Below, piece after piece: positions 45,947 to 62,700 of a stretch of 64,000 nucleotides of DNA. Position 1 is the first letter of the stretch. Each line of letters opens with the position of its first letter. This stretch comes from Casuarina equisetifolia (lineage: Eukaryota; Streptophyta; Magnoliopsida; Fagales; Casuarinaceae). A program made the translations under genes and the position numbers. The notes under the pieces are model-generated. The model searched no databases and was not told the DNA's origin. It saw only the letters and a list, made by a program, of their open reading frames with translations. The stretch is taken from assembly GCA_028551475.1 (NCBI GenBank), contig CM052358.1, positions 8,787,938 to 8,851,937 on the forward strand, read 5' to 3'.

Positions 45947-48900
45947 CTATGAGCTTGCACCATAGACATGGATTCTCTTTGTAATTGGGCCCTGGCAGCA
46001 TGGACATTTAGTTCCCACATTCTTGCAGTGATCCTCAGTGCAATTGGCACATAAAACTTGATGGGCGCATGGGAGGAAAACAACAGAAACTTCATTTTCC
46101 ATACAGGTCCAGCATACTCGATCAAAGAACACTTCTTCACTAGATGAATCTAGCAGTTCACCCATATCAGCAGGAATAATCTCAGAGGTGTCCATATCTG
46201 GTCTTCCAAACTTTAGTTCCCCTGGGAGGAAAACATGTGGTTGATGATGGGGGATGCTAGAATTCAGAGACATCTCAAGGTGTGATATTTCCTGCTCAAG
46301 TCGCTGAACATTATCTTTACGACATTGAGATTCCAGCTGTGTCTTTTGGTGCACTGCATCCTGATCTCTTTTTATATTGGATTCTAGTTCTCCCCTGAAT
46401 CTCAGCTCTTCCTGCACCTGGACGAGGACAAGATCTCTAGCATTTATTTGCTGCCTCCATACCTCCTGCAGATAAAGCACCTCTATGAACAATTTTTTTT
46501 TTTAACGGAATAAAATAGTCACGTGTTATCAAATTTAAAAATAAAAAATCCAGATCATCATTTAGGAAATGAAAATTACAAATTGATCTGTAGAACCAAC
46601 AGAAGAGTGAAGCCAGCATCAAATGATCACTGTAAAGCCCGTCAACTTAAGAAAAATCCTTGCCTGGATATTCGTTAAGGTTGATGGAATTTTACATGGC
46701 ACATGTAATACAGACATAAGGGGGTGCAGAAATGGGGTTTCCTGCCTAACATATTAGCACAAATAAATTAACGAAAAATGAATGAACGTTGACAGTAAAA
46801 TTAGCTACACATAGAAAAGCATAACTCCTTCACTAGATCATGTAAGCCACTATGCCCTATGAATTATTTCTTTTGTACCATACCTGTTTCTGTGCTACAC
46901 AGCCTACAAATCAAAGGGGAAAGTCAACAGAAATCAGACATCTGGTAATATAATCTGTAGATTCAATGCTTCCATATCAAGTAGTTTAAAATACAAGCAA
47001 AGCAGTTCCATGGAGATAGCCAGCGTGCAGATCTATGCTTTACAGAGCCTAAGTCACATATACCAGCCAAGATTCACAAATCATGCATGATCCACTGACC
47101 AACTTGTAGAATCACCATAGGCCTCATTTGATTCTTTTGCCTTCTTAGGCAAGGTGTTAAGCACTGATGTTAGCTGCTGTAATGCTGTGTCTTCTAGCGA
47201 ACCGACTCAAAAGATGAAAAATCCTTGTCTGGATATTCATTAAGGTTGATGAAATTTTACATGACACATGTAATACAGACATAAGGGGGGTGCAGAAATG
47301 GGGTTTCCTGCCTAACATATTAGCACAAATGAATTAATGAGAAATGAATGAACCTTAACCGTAAAATTTGTTACGCACAAAATAGCATAACTCTTTCACT
47401 AGATTATGTAAAACACTACGCCCTATGAATTATTTCTTTTGTACCATACTTGTTTTGGTGCTACACGGCCTACAAATCAAAGGGGAAAGTCATAGAAATC
47501 AGGCATCTGGTAATATAATCTATAGATTCAATGCTTCCATCTCAAGTAGTTTAAAATACAAGAAAAGCAGTTCCATGTAGAAAGCCAGGGTGCAGATCTA
47601 TGTTTTACTGAGCCTAAGTCACATATACTGGCCAAGACCCACAAATGGTGATATGATCCACCGGCCAACATGTAGGATCACCACAAGCACCATTTGATTC
47701 TTTGCCTTCTTAGGCAAGGTGTCAAGCATTGATGTGAGCAGCTGTAATGCTATGTCTTGTAGTGAACCGACCAGAAGACGACAAAACATTCATATGAGGA
47801 ATAGATGCTTTCCCGGTCAAGGGTTCAAATCCCCTCCCCCCTCCCTCTTGTGTATGAGTTAAAAAGAAAAAAAAGAGGAATAGATGCTTTGAAAGTGAGA
47901 TTAAAGTGATGCCATATGTCAGCACTTTGAAGTTAGAATTGATTTGTGCAACATTTTTTTGCGAGCTAGTGGATGCTCATTGATTCTCCATGCGGGCGGA
48001 CATTTTGGCTATCAAGAGCTTTGACCACAATTTATGTTTTAGTTGCCTAACCCCATGATGCTAAACTAACTAAGAAACCCAACACGATGCATCAATTTAT
48101 TTTTTCACTGCCAAACAAAAATTGAAAGGAAGTAAAAGAGATTTAAACCCATCCAATCATTCTAGTTCCTTTTACCAGTGCAAAATAAGAATGCAATTCA
48201 TTGGCTTATGACGAGAAAGCTATTAAAATCAATTGAAGAAAAGTGATCTTCAACCATAACCATCCATCACAAGGAATAATGTCTTTGGAAACAATGAAAA
48301 CAAAGAGATATGATGGTATATGCAAAGATCATTAACTAAAAGTAATAATTTCTTTTCCAATAATAGTCAGACACTTCATTCAAATACAAAATCTACCCAA
48401 CTTAGATTTTCATGTATCAAGCAATTCTTATATCTACTTGTGCAGCAGTAAGATTGGCTTTCCAGTGAAACACGAAATTCTTGTTGACGTATTATCATAA
48501 GATATGCATTGAAGCAGAAACAAGTACTACAATCTACTGCCATGGGCGCACATTTGATACACTTGTTATCAGTCACCTCAGGTTGAGCATGACTTATGCT
48601 TCAACCAATGTCATATTACTGCTTTGTCATTATAGCATACAGATCCTGGTAATATTGTAGAACTTTTGGCAGAAACAGAAACACAGTAGCAGTTCTCCAG
48701 ATTGAGATGTATGGAACAGAATTGACATATTTGGAAATATGGGCTTTGATTGAGCTCCCTCATTAAGAATCTTAACATTAGAACATATGGGACCCTTCAT
48801 TAGATAATAAAAAGAACGTAATTTATGGTAACTTGAAGGGATCTATATATATATATATAAGCGAAAAAGAAAGGGTGTGTTTCAAACAACACTATATTTT

Positions 48901-51900
48901 CAGTATGGTGAGAAAGATAGAGTTACAAGAAAGAAGGAAAAAAAAAAAAAAGGAATAAGAGGAGAAGATAGCTGTTAAAGAAGGTTCAGCCTTGAGTCGA
49001 TTTATTGAATTTGTAGATCTTCACAAAATATATAAAAGTCTTACAAAGATTTTACAGCATCACATGTTAGTATACAAATAATTATTGACTGTTTGCAATC
49101 AGGAAAGATTCTTAACTGGCCTTGGGAATAGCCAACCTTCTCAATAAATGCTATGCTGGGAAGTAGCTTGAAGCATGTCCTGAACCCTGTTATGTGCTTT
49201 TAGTCTTTATGGCCATCTGGAAGCTAATTCTTCCAAGTGCCAAGCTCTTTGAGATGTTCTCATTATTAATGAAAAAAATTGGTTCTTTTTTATTAGTGTC
49301 TTTCTACTAACATAATACTTTACTTTGAGAAAAGAAAACAATATAATCAGCCAAAACATTGGAGCTTGATAGAACCTACTACACCAGCTCAGTCTATCAT
49401 TTCGAAAGAAATTCTTGAATTCAATCTCAACTTGTTGAAGAGAAAAGGAGAGTTTTTCATATATGACACACTACAATTCTTGGGAACTTGAAAAGATTCA
49501 TAGATTGAAATATGAAGAGTAAAAGTTCATATATTGCACCAAAAATGTATTTTTCAAATTAACAGTAGACTCAATGGAGGTCAAATTCCCAGCTTTCAAA
49601 TTTTCGAAATAAATTTTTAAAGCAAAAATCAATAGTAGATAGAAATGAACTGATGGATAAAAAAATTCCTTCCCCTAAAAATCAATGTATTTTCTTCAAC
49701 CATACATATATATAGATAGTAGAGAAAACATAGTAAATGGACCCATTTTTTCTCTTTCAAAAGTTATCTTCAGAAAATTAAAAAATTCCATACATATTTT
49801 CTTGTTTCATTTATTTTGAGGACACAACCCTTGGAGTTAACCAATATCAAGGTCACAAAACATATATATAAATATGATGTAATCTAAAAATTGAAACTTT
49901 TTTTTTTCCTGGAAAAGAAAGTAATGTTTCCATTGCTCCACATGCTGAGCATAAGTCAAAGTCAGTATCGAACCCTCCAATTATGAATAATTGAACTTGA
50001 AAGACTTCCTCTAATATTGTTTTCACTCTTGTCTGGAAATATTTTTCAAAATTGCATAGAACGGATAATACTAAAAGAAATGCAAATAAATTGCATACAA
50101 TAGATAACATGTATAAATTAAATGTATGTATTTTTAATACCATTTGATCTAGAGCTAGATCCATGACACATCATTACCAATAGTTAACTGTAACGTTTAT
50201 AAATTAAGGAGGATATAATGTAATAACTACCCCAGATTTCCTTAGACTGTAAATATCTCTGCCAAGAAGGAAAGACATAAGTACTTGCATTTTTTTATTT
50301 TAAACACGGGCTGAACCCTTGATAACTCTGAGGAGCAACTAGGATATGTTTAGTTGATGGTGATAACTCAGGTAGGACCAGTCTGAAATTTAATTAAGCT
50401 GAGATATCTCCAATCCAACCAAAAAAATTTAAACTTACAAGATTGAAAGAAAAAAAGGAATGAAAAGCAAGAAAAATCAATCTCGTGATGTATGATGAGC
50501 ATGACTAGTTTCAATCCCAGAACAAAATATAGACATATCAAGAAGATGCAAATTATCCATCCCATTATAAATGGATTGTTTCCCGTCCAATTATAATTGG
50601 ATTGTTTCAGTAGCAAACCAGGTTAAATAGCACTAACTCGAGGTAAAACAAGCCCTGCTTGCATACTGTCTAAAAATACTGCAGCCAAGATGGACTGTTC
50701 TATTCTGCTAACGAAATTTTTATCCCTACAGAAATATACAACAGACAGAGTAAAAACATCCAAAGCAGTGAAATTTGTCAGATTGCACCTTGAGATAAAG
50801 CCCTCCACTTTTTCCAGCCCAAGTTGAGAAGTCCCTCATATCCACTTTCTAGCATCCTCTGAGCCTCAGAAGGTCAGACCTGTTTTCCTTTCCAACTTGC
50901 ATCAAGTTGAATAACTCGACTAATTCTTTAAGATCCACTAATTCTATTATTCTCTTTTAGCAACTAGTTAACTTTCAACAATTCAATGTTAGAATTGAGA
51001 GAGCTCATCTAGATCAACTGAATCACACCACTAACTTATCAATGGGACTGTGGATCCCATAAACCCTTGGTCCGTAAATATACAGAGTCCATGTTTCATG
51101 TGTTTTACACATCTTGGTCACATAGTCAATTTAAGGAGCTCATTAGGAATGAACGCTCAATGTGACCAATATCTGTCCTACACTTAGTTTCAAACTTCAA
51201 TTACAACCTTCATCTGTCTATAACTAATACAGCTACAGAGAAAAATACATGTGTATAAAATTAGTATAGAAGTCAAAACTGTCAGGGAATTAACAGGGAA
51301 GATCTATGACCAAGACCTTTTACATGGGAAATTTGAAAAGTTATAGTTAGCTCTACTTTCCAGCAGAAGCTAGTAACGCACCTCAATTTCCTCTTGGGCC
51401 TTCTTGAGGTCAACCATTTGCTGATGCAAGTGTAAGGACTTCTTTTTCACTTCTTCTAGCTCTGCCTGATATTTGTCATTCTCTTTCTCCCAGGCCAAAA
51501 TCTTCTTTAGGTACTTCTTTTCCCTCCTCACAGCTTTGATGTAAACATTATCTGACTCTGATGCAGTCAACTTGGAAGCTTCCACCTCTGCCTTAATTTC
51601 TGCATTTTGAACCTCAAGGCCCTTGACAGTTGTGTTCGCAAGGTCAGCTTGACAACGTTGCTTCCTAATAGCATCCTCTAGTCGCATAAGCTTCTTCCTG
51701 TTCTCTTCCTTAAGCTCCATATCATAATGCTTCCGCTGCGTGTTTATTTCATCCTCCAGTCTCAATGACCAGAGCTCCGAAAGATCATGGCTAAGCTTCT
51801 TAGCAGCTTGAACCACTTTATTTTGAGCCCACTCCTTGCGCTCCTTCACCTGTTGCTTGATTTCTTTAATATCGTGGACTAACCTTGAGATGATTTCAAC

Positions 51901-52980
51901 CTTAGGATCTGGCGTCTCACTCCCTGAATTCTCATTTAGAGTTAAACTACTAAAGTAACTCAAAACTAAGTTAACCATACATGAGTCCTCCCATTCATAT
52001 GATTCAGTTGACTTTTTGCTTGGCACGGAGCTTTTGGAAGCCTGAATTTGTTGTTGAGACATCTCACCACTAGCACGACAAGCAGCTACAAAATTTCCAA
52101 TGTTCTTTTTTAAATTAGCTTCCAAGGATGGTGTAAGCTTGAAGCTTATCCCAATATATGGATTTCTGGCAGTCCAAACATCAAGTTTCTCAGAAGGACC
52201 ATTTTTGCTGAATTCCTGAACCTCTTCGTCTCCTGAAAGCTGATGATGCCCTGAAGCTTCATAAGCCTCAGACAAATCATGAAGTGGACTGTCATTCTTT
52301 CCCACATGACTACCACCCTTATTTGTCACGAACGGCAATTTTACGGCTCTTGCTGTACCCAAATGAAAATTACACATGAGGAGACACCACATCGCTTCAC
52401 CATTGAGCAAGTTGGGTCGAACTTGGTGAAGCATGCGAATCATCACCGCAAGTGAGTTTTTAACCATCAACTTCATCTCACCAAAAATTTTCTGGTCCTT
52501 TCCAAAAGCTCTATTGTCAATAGCAACACCAGTCCTGATATAAGCAAGCGAATTTTGCAAAATGTTTGTGAAAACATCCAAGTTCCCAAATGCATGTCCA
52601 TTTGTCAAAATTGCTTTCAGCACCACATGAGGTGGATGACCATAGGATACCAACCTCGCATAAACTGCACGGTAAATTGCTTCAAGCTTCCTTAAAAGAA
52701 ACTCTTCTAACTGCTCCTCACTATACAATTTCCAGTCTTTAGTATCAGTATCCAAACTCAAAAGTGGAGCTTGACCCACTTCAGGATTTTGGTCCCATTC
52801 ACCAGGACCAGAATAATATCGCGCTTCACCCTGTTGAACACTTCTTTCAGACAGAGTTTGAACTAATGCAGGACTGGACGCCGCTGTTCTTGGTGCGTCA
52901 TTGTTGTTGCGAGGGCTGCTGTCCGGTTTCTTGGATTGGGATTTTCGCTTGCTTTTCTTATGTTTATCTGAACCGCCCAT
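45947..52980 (-). CDS. MIP1/RF298-type RING E3 ubiquitin ligase
   Basis: Two exons on the minus strand, 52980-51382 and 46465-45947, join in phase 0 to give 705 aa. The start ATG at 52978-52980 opens a basic N-terminus (MGGSDKHKKSKRKSQSKK). The family's N-terminal domain follows, with YSEEQLEEFLL, VLKAILTNGHAFGNLDVFTN and AMWCLLMCNFHLG. A long coiled coil covers about 395-600. The C-terminal RING (C3HC4, about 651-690) has CWTC, CAH, CANC and CPCC. RINGs of this kind recruit ubiquitin-loaded E2 enzymes. Arabidopsis relatives are MND1-interacting protein 1 and the putative ligases RF298 and RF4. Length is close to MIP1 and shorter than RF298, as I recall. The splice junction (KKAQEEIE|EVWRQQ) follows the family's alignable order, so no exon need be missing despite a 4.9-kb intron. 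Substrate is unknown. Confidence 0.87.
46655..47219. repeat. Intronic tandem duplication, copy 1
   Basis: The segment starts 'aatccttgcctggatattcg' and runs to 'ctagcgaaccgactcaaaag'. It is followed immediately by a close second copy, 565 bp on. Many anchors match in order, for example 'ggggtttcctgcctaacata' in both. Confidence 0.9.
47220..47784. repeat. Intronic tandem duplication, copy 2
   Basis: The second copy starts 'aatccttgtctggatattca' and ends near 'gtgaaccgaccagaagacga'. Differences from copy 1 are scattered single substitutions and short indels, so the duplication is of moderate age. Confidence 0.9.
47796..47890 (+). mobile_element. Short SINE fragment with 16-bp target-site duplication
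   Basis: A 63-bp insert (47812-47874) lies between two perfect copies of GAGGAATAGATGCTTT (47796-47811 and 47875-47890). The insert begins 'cccggtcaagggttcaaatc', which contains a pol III B-box-like ggttcaaatcc, and ends in an A-rich tail. This is the signature of a 5'-truncated, tRNA-derived SINE inserted by target-primed reverse transcription. Confidence 0.85.
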
Positions 52981-54330
52981 TTTTTGGACACTGTTATGGT
53001 TTAGAATGAAAACATAAACATCAAAATCTAAAACAAAGTCTGTTGGCCAATTAAATGTGACAACAACATAAGAAAACAAAAATTCCAAGTTCCGAGTTTT
53101 ATGTTATCTTTTGATTTATGTAGTTGACAACAGCTGTGAGAATCTCAACAGAAGCGCAAATAAGAAGGTAAATACAACGGAAAGAAAATGGAACAGAAGT
53201 ATCACAATCCGACATTCTATCTGCGTGTCTTTTCTTTCTCTTGAGCTTTGGCAGAATCCACACAGAAAAGGAAGAAACATAAACCCCATTTTACGGATAC
53301 TGTAAAGACAAGAGGTCTCAAAATCAAGCTACTCTGAAACCGGAAAAGCCAAGAAAGAACCAATATCTCGATCCTTACTTCCATAAAGAAACCGAAAGTC
53401 TAAACCTTTCGGGCCTCCATTTTTTCCCCCTTTTGTTCAAGTGACATAATTTTACACGGAAGAAGTAAAAAATACTAAAACGCTTTAGTTTCTTTCAGTT
53501 CAGGTTTAGTTGTCAGCATTATTTTCTCAGCAGCCAAACAGCAAAGAACACAAAATCACATTCACCCATAAAGAAAAAAAACAACTTTGATGCTTCAGAG
53601 GACCATCTTACGAGAAATGATCAATGAAGCTAACCTTTTGTTCGAGTTGCATACGTTCACTGAACTCTCTGAGTCAAAACAAACAGAGAGCAAGTGTTTA
53701 GAGGGTCACTGTCCCAAAGAGAGAGGCGTAATGTACGAGACAGAAGGTTTTACTCTTCCACATCTTTCTTATCTTCTCCCTTTGCAATTGCTTATCTCAA
53801 ACCAAGATCGAGACGCCACATCACAAAAAATGATCTTCAGTTTCGGAGGACACCGGGCTTACGATAATACGGATGTAGCAGATTGAAAGATTTCGAAACT
53901 TCCAATTTTCAGGTGGTGGGGTTGCCATGGTTAAGTCAAATGGAGTTTCAGAAGGACGAATGAGATGATGACAAGTCAGCAGATAAAATTGAACGTATGA
54001 GAAAGTGCCATATAAGGTTCGAGTGGGCCGTTACACTTCTTCGCCTACGTGCATGGCTTACACCTCTCACGAACAGAGAAGGAAAGTAAATGCATGGCCA
54101 CAGCGTGTCAATACGTGGAGGAAAGGAAGGGTAGAATCGACTTCTCCGCTTGACATCTGATCCAAACACATAAAAATCTCTAAAAAATTATCCATATCTA
54201 ATCTATAATACAACTGAGTTACCATGTAATTGGTTTTGGTTTGCCATATTTAGGCCCACCAAGTTAAGCAGCATGTTTTAGTCCATTTAATTACTTGACA
54301 AAACAGCAAGGAGGAGACAAGACAGAAAAC
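52981..54330. promoter_or_regulatory. 5' flank of the RING E3 gene
   Basis: Presumed 5' UTR and promoter. No clear TATA box close to a start site is seen. The frame at 53587-53886 (+) has no recognisable domain and is probably chance. Confidence 0.35.
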
Positions 54331-55212
54331 AAGAACAACTCTTGATCAATTTTTTGGAGTTTTTGAAATGATTTGTTGGAATTTGATATATTTTGGGTCA
54401 TTTAAAAGTTTAAAGTTCATGATTGTTATGATATCAAAGGGTGTTTGGAGTATAAACCCCAACTAGAAAAGTTCATCTCTTATTTTATTAAATACTTTGA
54501 CGGGGTTGATCTTACCTTTTATGTTAAAGTTTAATCACTTGCCAGAGGAGTAGAAAATAGAATACAATAGTAAAGGTAGCCGTAGAACACAAAACAAACT
54601 TACCTTAAGATTTATAAAAGTTAGAGATTTAATTCACCTACTTCTTAAGTTGTTCTCGAGACTTATGAACAAGATGGGTTTTGTCCAAACCAACCAAACA
54701 CAAATGAGTTGCAAACAGGTCAAGCCCAAGTAGGTGAGGCCCATATGGGAAGCAAGCCTTGTCTTTTAGCCTACTCCAAACCCAAATCCCGATTTGGTGC
54801 TTTTTCAGGTCACCCACCAAACCCAGGTTGGAACCCAAGTTAGTTCTTTAGGGTCAAATCCTTATGTATTTGGGTAAGTACATTGCTTTCCTTTCTTTCG
54901 CGCCAACAATGATCGATTAAAGCCAGGTGACCTAATGTACGCACCTTCATTCAAAGGGCCTAAGTTGATACTCATCACTCCTATATTCTACTCCTCTGGC
55001 AAGTGATTAAACTTTAACATAAAAGGTAAGATCAACCCCGTCGAAGTATTCAATAAAATAAGAGATGAACTTTTCTTCTAGTTGGGTTTAAACTCCTAAC
55101 ACCCTTTGATATCTTAACAATCATGAACTTTAAACTTAAAAATAACACAAAATATATCAAGTTCCAACAAATCATTTCAAAAACTCCGAAAAATTGGTCA
55201 AGAGTTGTTCTT
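54331..55212. mobile_element. 882-bp element with about 230-bp terminal inverted repeats
   Basis: The left arm (54331 to about 54560) begins 'aagaacaactcttgatcaat'. The right arm (about 54983-55212) ends with its complement 'attggtcaagagttgttctt'. The arms match along their length with about ten percent differences by eye, including 'tgacggggttgatcttacct' and 'cacttgccagaggagtagaa'. The middle, about 420 bp, holds no intact gene. Long terminal inverted repeats suggest a non-autonomous Mutator-like DNA element or foldback element. I could not find a flanking target-site duplication. Confidence 0.75.
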
Positions 55213-55511
55213 ACCATTTTTGTGTTTGATGTTATATTTCCCAGCCCCTTATTCTTTGAAACAAAATAATTTGTCATATCTCAAAGTATTTATCTGTAGC
55301 TTAGAGTTTAAGATCCCAAACATTGACCATAGCATGATATAAAGCACCCATTTAGAATACACCTCAAAGGTTTATATAAATCACGTCCTTGACTAAGTAG
55401 CGTGAATTACAGGGCAACTTATTAGCATAATTCTTGCCATTCAATTTATAACAATATGGCTTTATTCAAGTGAACTGGAAAGCATCCATGAAAGCATATG
55501 TAGAGAGAATT
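55213..55511. other. Short spacer and aldo/keto reductase 3' flank
   Basis: Probably contains the 3' UTR of the minus-strand aldo/keto reductase. Nothing else is seen. Confidence 0.4.
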
Positions 55512-59167
<3,656 letters not shown>

Positions 59168-59690
59168 CACTCAGAGTTTATGCTTCACTTCTCAAGATTT
59201 TGTACTTAAATGTCTCTCGCAGCGATTTATTTGATCCAAGCAGTATCAACACATATATATAACGTAGGAGTAGAGACAAAGAGTCGTGGAAGAAGTTGAA
59301 TTTTGGAGGCAGCCAAGTTGGATTCTAGTACAAAGTACCTTTCACTCTTACGTGAATGAAAATCTTCTACAGATTTAAGTTAAAAAATCTTCTGATGCAA
59401 AAATTTTCCAATTCGAGTTAGGATTCTAGACGTGTCTGCTATGCCATTACTCATTATCGTAGTATGCTTTCTAGATGTTCGGAAAAGATGTCTCCTGTAA
59501 GGTCACACACTTGAATCCCGAAAGAAAGATGCTCAGACCAATGACAAAAGGACGTTGATGATGAGAAACCAGCGACTCTTTTCCTCAGTCGTCACTGATT
59601 ATATCATATTTCTTTGGTTCAGCTCCTATAACTATTTTCTTTGGTTCTAGCTGATGATGCACGGCGTACATGGGTAATTAATCTTTAATT
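59168..59690. promoter_or_regulatory. Aldo/keto reductase upstream region
   Basis: A minus-strand TTATATATATG lies at 59253-59262, about 90 bp upstream of the ATG, and is a likely TATA box. No other element is recognised. Confidence 0.5.
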
Positions 59691-59799
59691 AGTATTTGTT
59701 GAAGATTGACAGTGTTCCTGTATTGTAAGATGCTCAATATATTTTTCCTATATTGAGCATCCTACAATACAGGATCACTGTCAATCTTCAACAGTATTT
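59691..59799. mobile_element. Near-perfect foldback (MITE-like or hairpin RNA locus)
   Basis: The arms 59697-59741 and 59749-59793 are complementary over 43 of 45 positions, with one remaining pair able to wobble, around a 7-nt T-rich loop. The element begins TGTTGAAGATTGACAGTG. AGTATTT occurs at both ends (59691-59697 and 59793-59799), consistent with a 6-7-bp target-site duplication around a GTTGAAG...CTTCAAC element. The high arm identity indicates youth or selection. Confidence 0.8.
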
Positions 59800-62700
59800 T
59801 TACTATCATTTTTTTTACTTATATTATTGGTGTGGCTAATCTCTTTATGTTATTAGTAGCAAGATAAAGTTATCGGCTTCCTATTTTATTTGTAGAGAAA
59901 AATAAAGCTCAGCTAGATATTTTGAATAAATAGTTGTAACTAAAATACATCTTTAACAAAGCAGATAACATTGTGAAGTAATACCTCTTAATTGCCATTC
60001 CTTTAAAACTTGGTTTTGTTTGTTAACGTTATAAAATTCATGATTATAAAAGGTTATTTTTTATTTATTGAATATGTGAGTTTATTCATCAAAAAATAAG
60101 ATAATAAAAAAATTTAAAGACATATCATAATATTACAATTTATCTAAGAAAAATAAAGTTTGAAATTCTTTAGTTATGACGTTATAGAACATCATTATGC
60201 TATTTTTATTTTTTTGTTTTAGATTATAATCTTCACATGCCTTGTTAATGGTAGGAGTATCATTGATCAGAATGCTTGTTGTTTGACAAGTGGTTTCTCA
60301 CAGATTGGATACCTTGGGTTGGTACGGACTTCGAACATTAGAAGATGAGGGGAAAATTAAATTATGCCACGCTAATCGTAAGACTTAATAGATAAAAGTA
60401 CGTTAGGTGGAAATGTGATCCCAAAGGGATCTGTATGCACGAAAAGAAGACCTTAGAAAGGTAGAAAAGCAAGATAGTTGTTGCATTTATCGCCTAGATG
60501 ACATAAGGAAATTGTCCTGCACGTTCTATATTTGGCTGGTGGCGGAGACGGGAAAAAGTTTCCAAGTTCTTAGGGCACGGTAATCCTACTTATATCTTGT
60601 AGAAAACTGCTTGTTTGATGAGATCATGGCGAAAATTTTCAAAGGTGCATGCAGAACTATTCGGCTTGCTTGCGTTTCTTTCCAGGACTCCTTCCCGCGA
60701 TTTGAATTTTGTTACGTGGTTGAGTTTCCTTGCCTTAAAGTCCTTTTAGTATCACAAAGTCTTATCATGGCTATGATTATGCATCAGTCCATTGAAAACA
60801 AACCATATACCAAACGTTTCCTATCGGTTACCGCCCTTACATTCGCACCGTTGAAAAACCCAACTTCTATAGAAAAGTACCATCAGTGACGCCTGGACCC
60901 AAATCTCACTGTAGATTCTCTATGATGGTGAGGCTTTTGCTTTTCAAAAAAGAGTTATCCTTCTTATTTTTTCTAACTCATGATCTTTTTCCAGGTTACG
61001 AAAAAAATCTTCAATAGTGAGAAAATTGTTTATATTCTCCATATCTAATGATTTTTTTTTTTTTAAATTATGTGGGCGTAAGCTTTTTTGACTTGTAATA
61101 GTTTTGTTGTTTGGTTAGAAGTTCCATCGGTACGTTGTCTGAACCTAGTCCTCAAATCGATAATTTGGGATTTCAGGTAATTCCCTTAAGCATCATCAAA
61201 ACGAAGAAAATAATTTCCTTACTGAATGTCAGCTGTGGAGTTAGGTGTTAAGAGTAAAATATAGCTTTTTAATAAAGGTTTCTTTTAAGTTGCCTGTAGA
61301 TATAAGGCCTGGAAAACCTAATATGTATTGCATCATTTGCTGAACTATCGTATTGACTAGAGAAAGAAAGCCAACAAAACGAAATTATTTTTTGATAGTT
61401 TCTATGCATAGGGAAGTCCCTAATAATGATGGAATGCTATCTTCTATAAACTACTACTTAATTTATCCCAAACCCAAATAAAATCCTTTGGATTCTCGTT
61501 TTTGTGTGTATGTATTTTTTTTGTTACCAATCGTTTATTTCTTAAGAACTACTACCAGAGCTTTGGTAGATACCCTTCTTCTAGGAAATGAAGATTCTAA
61601 ACCACAAGGAGAGCACCCTGAGGTGTCTATTGTGTGTTTTTCTGACTTCTTCAGCTTTTGACCCAAGAGTTGGTGTTAGATGACGAACGAAGGCCAGTTC
61701 ATCCAGCGGTAGATATGCCTGTACCAGACGCGTTGCCGACGAATTGTGTGGGTGATTCCCACTTGTGGCACATTTTGATAATCCGTATACCAAATGGTCC
61801 AATGGATTTGACACAAATCTACCGCATGATGTTATGAGTCGTCATGCACGGTAGAAGAGAGCATCGTTAGAATTTCACAAAATTGGTGGTAGGTTCACTC
61901 GGGTCGCAAAAAGGATTATGCTTTGCCCAAGTGTGGAATGATAAGCAATAAGAAAAACAAAAAAACAGTAGCAGTCAAACCAAGTTACCCATTTTCTAAT
62001 GGGTCAGCCGACACACCAAACTCAAAGTTCTAGAAGTCAAACCCGAGCCACCCTGACCGAGAGCAGGTGGAATTCGAGTCTCTGGCCTGAGGTGCAGCTG
62101 CCATATGAGAGGAGCGTTGTCATGATCTGTTCACTCCAATTATGACACGTGACAAGTGATTGCGATGACTTTTCGAGGAAAGGATATCTCTACAGAAAAG
62201 GCGTCTTCAAGTATTTTGGTAAAGAATTCCTTATTTGGAAATTGTCACGGACATGAGTCCAAACAACTAATTTGGTTTAAGCTCATTGGATAAGAGAAGT
62301 CTTATTTTGGTGAGCCCTAACCATGAGGGATAAAAAAGGGGTTGTCTAGTGACCATTCTTGAATAAAAAATAAGATGAAATATAAAGAAGAAACATTACC
62401 ATTATTTCAATTCATTCTCTCTATGTTGAAGATCCATAAATGCAGAAAGGTTTTCTGACTTAGATAATTGTTCCCTATTCTCATATAAAAGTATTGGCTT
62501 GATAAGAGAACTTAGGGATTATGCCTTTTACAAAAGTGAACAAAATATAACTCTAAAACTATATAATATAAATATATATTATTAGCTAGAGAATATGATC
62601 TAATCCTAACTTTATGTTCTACTCAATTAGGTCCCCTCATCACAACCCTATTTGATTATTCATAGCCTACATTAGCCAGTTCATACTTCAAAACTCACAA

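Larger units (their letters stand above)
46466..51381 (-). other. 4.9-kb intron of the RING E3 gene
   Basis: The donor is GAG|gtgcg at 51381 and the acceptor ctgcag at 46466. No convincing exon lies inside. The intron contains a 565-bp tandem duplication (46655-47784), a SINE fragment (47812-47874), a short TA tract near 48846-48859 and A-rich runs. Confidence 0.75.

Noticed and set aside
47812..47850. Possible tRNA gene (ggttcaaatcc)
   Set aside because: Only the B box is present. There is no A box, anticodon arm or acceptor stem, and the segment is bounded by a target-site duplication, so it is a SINE fragment.
62030..62130. Second SINE or tRNA-like candidate on the minus strand
   Set aside because: A weak B-box-like word (gactcgaattcca) is present, but no A box at a proper distance, no tail and no target-site duplication.
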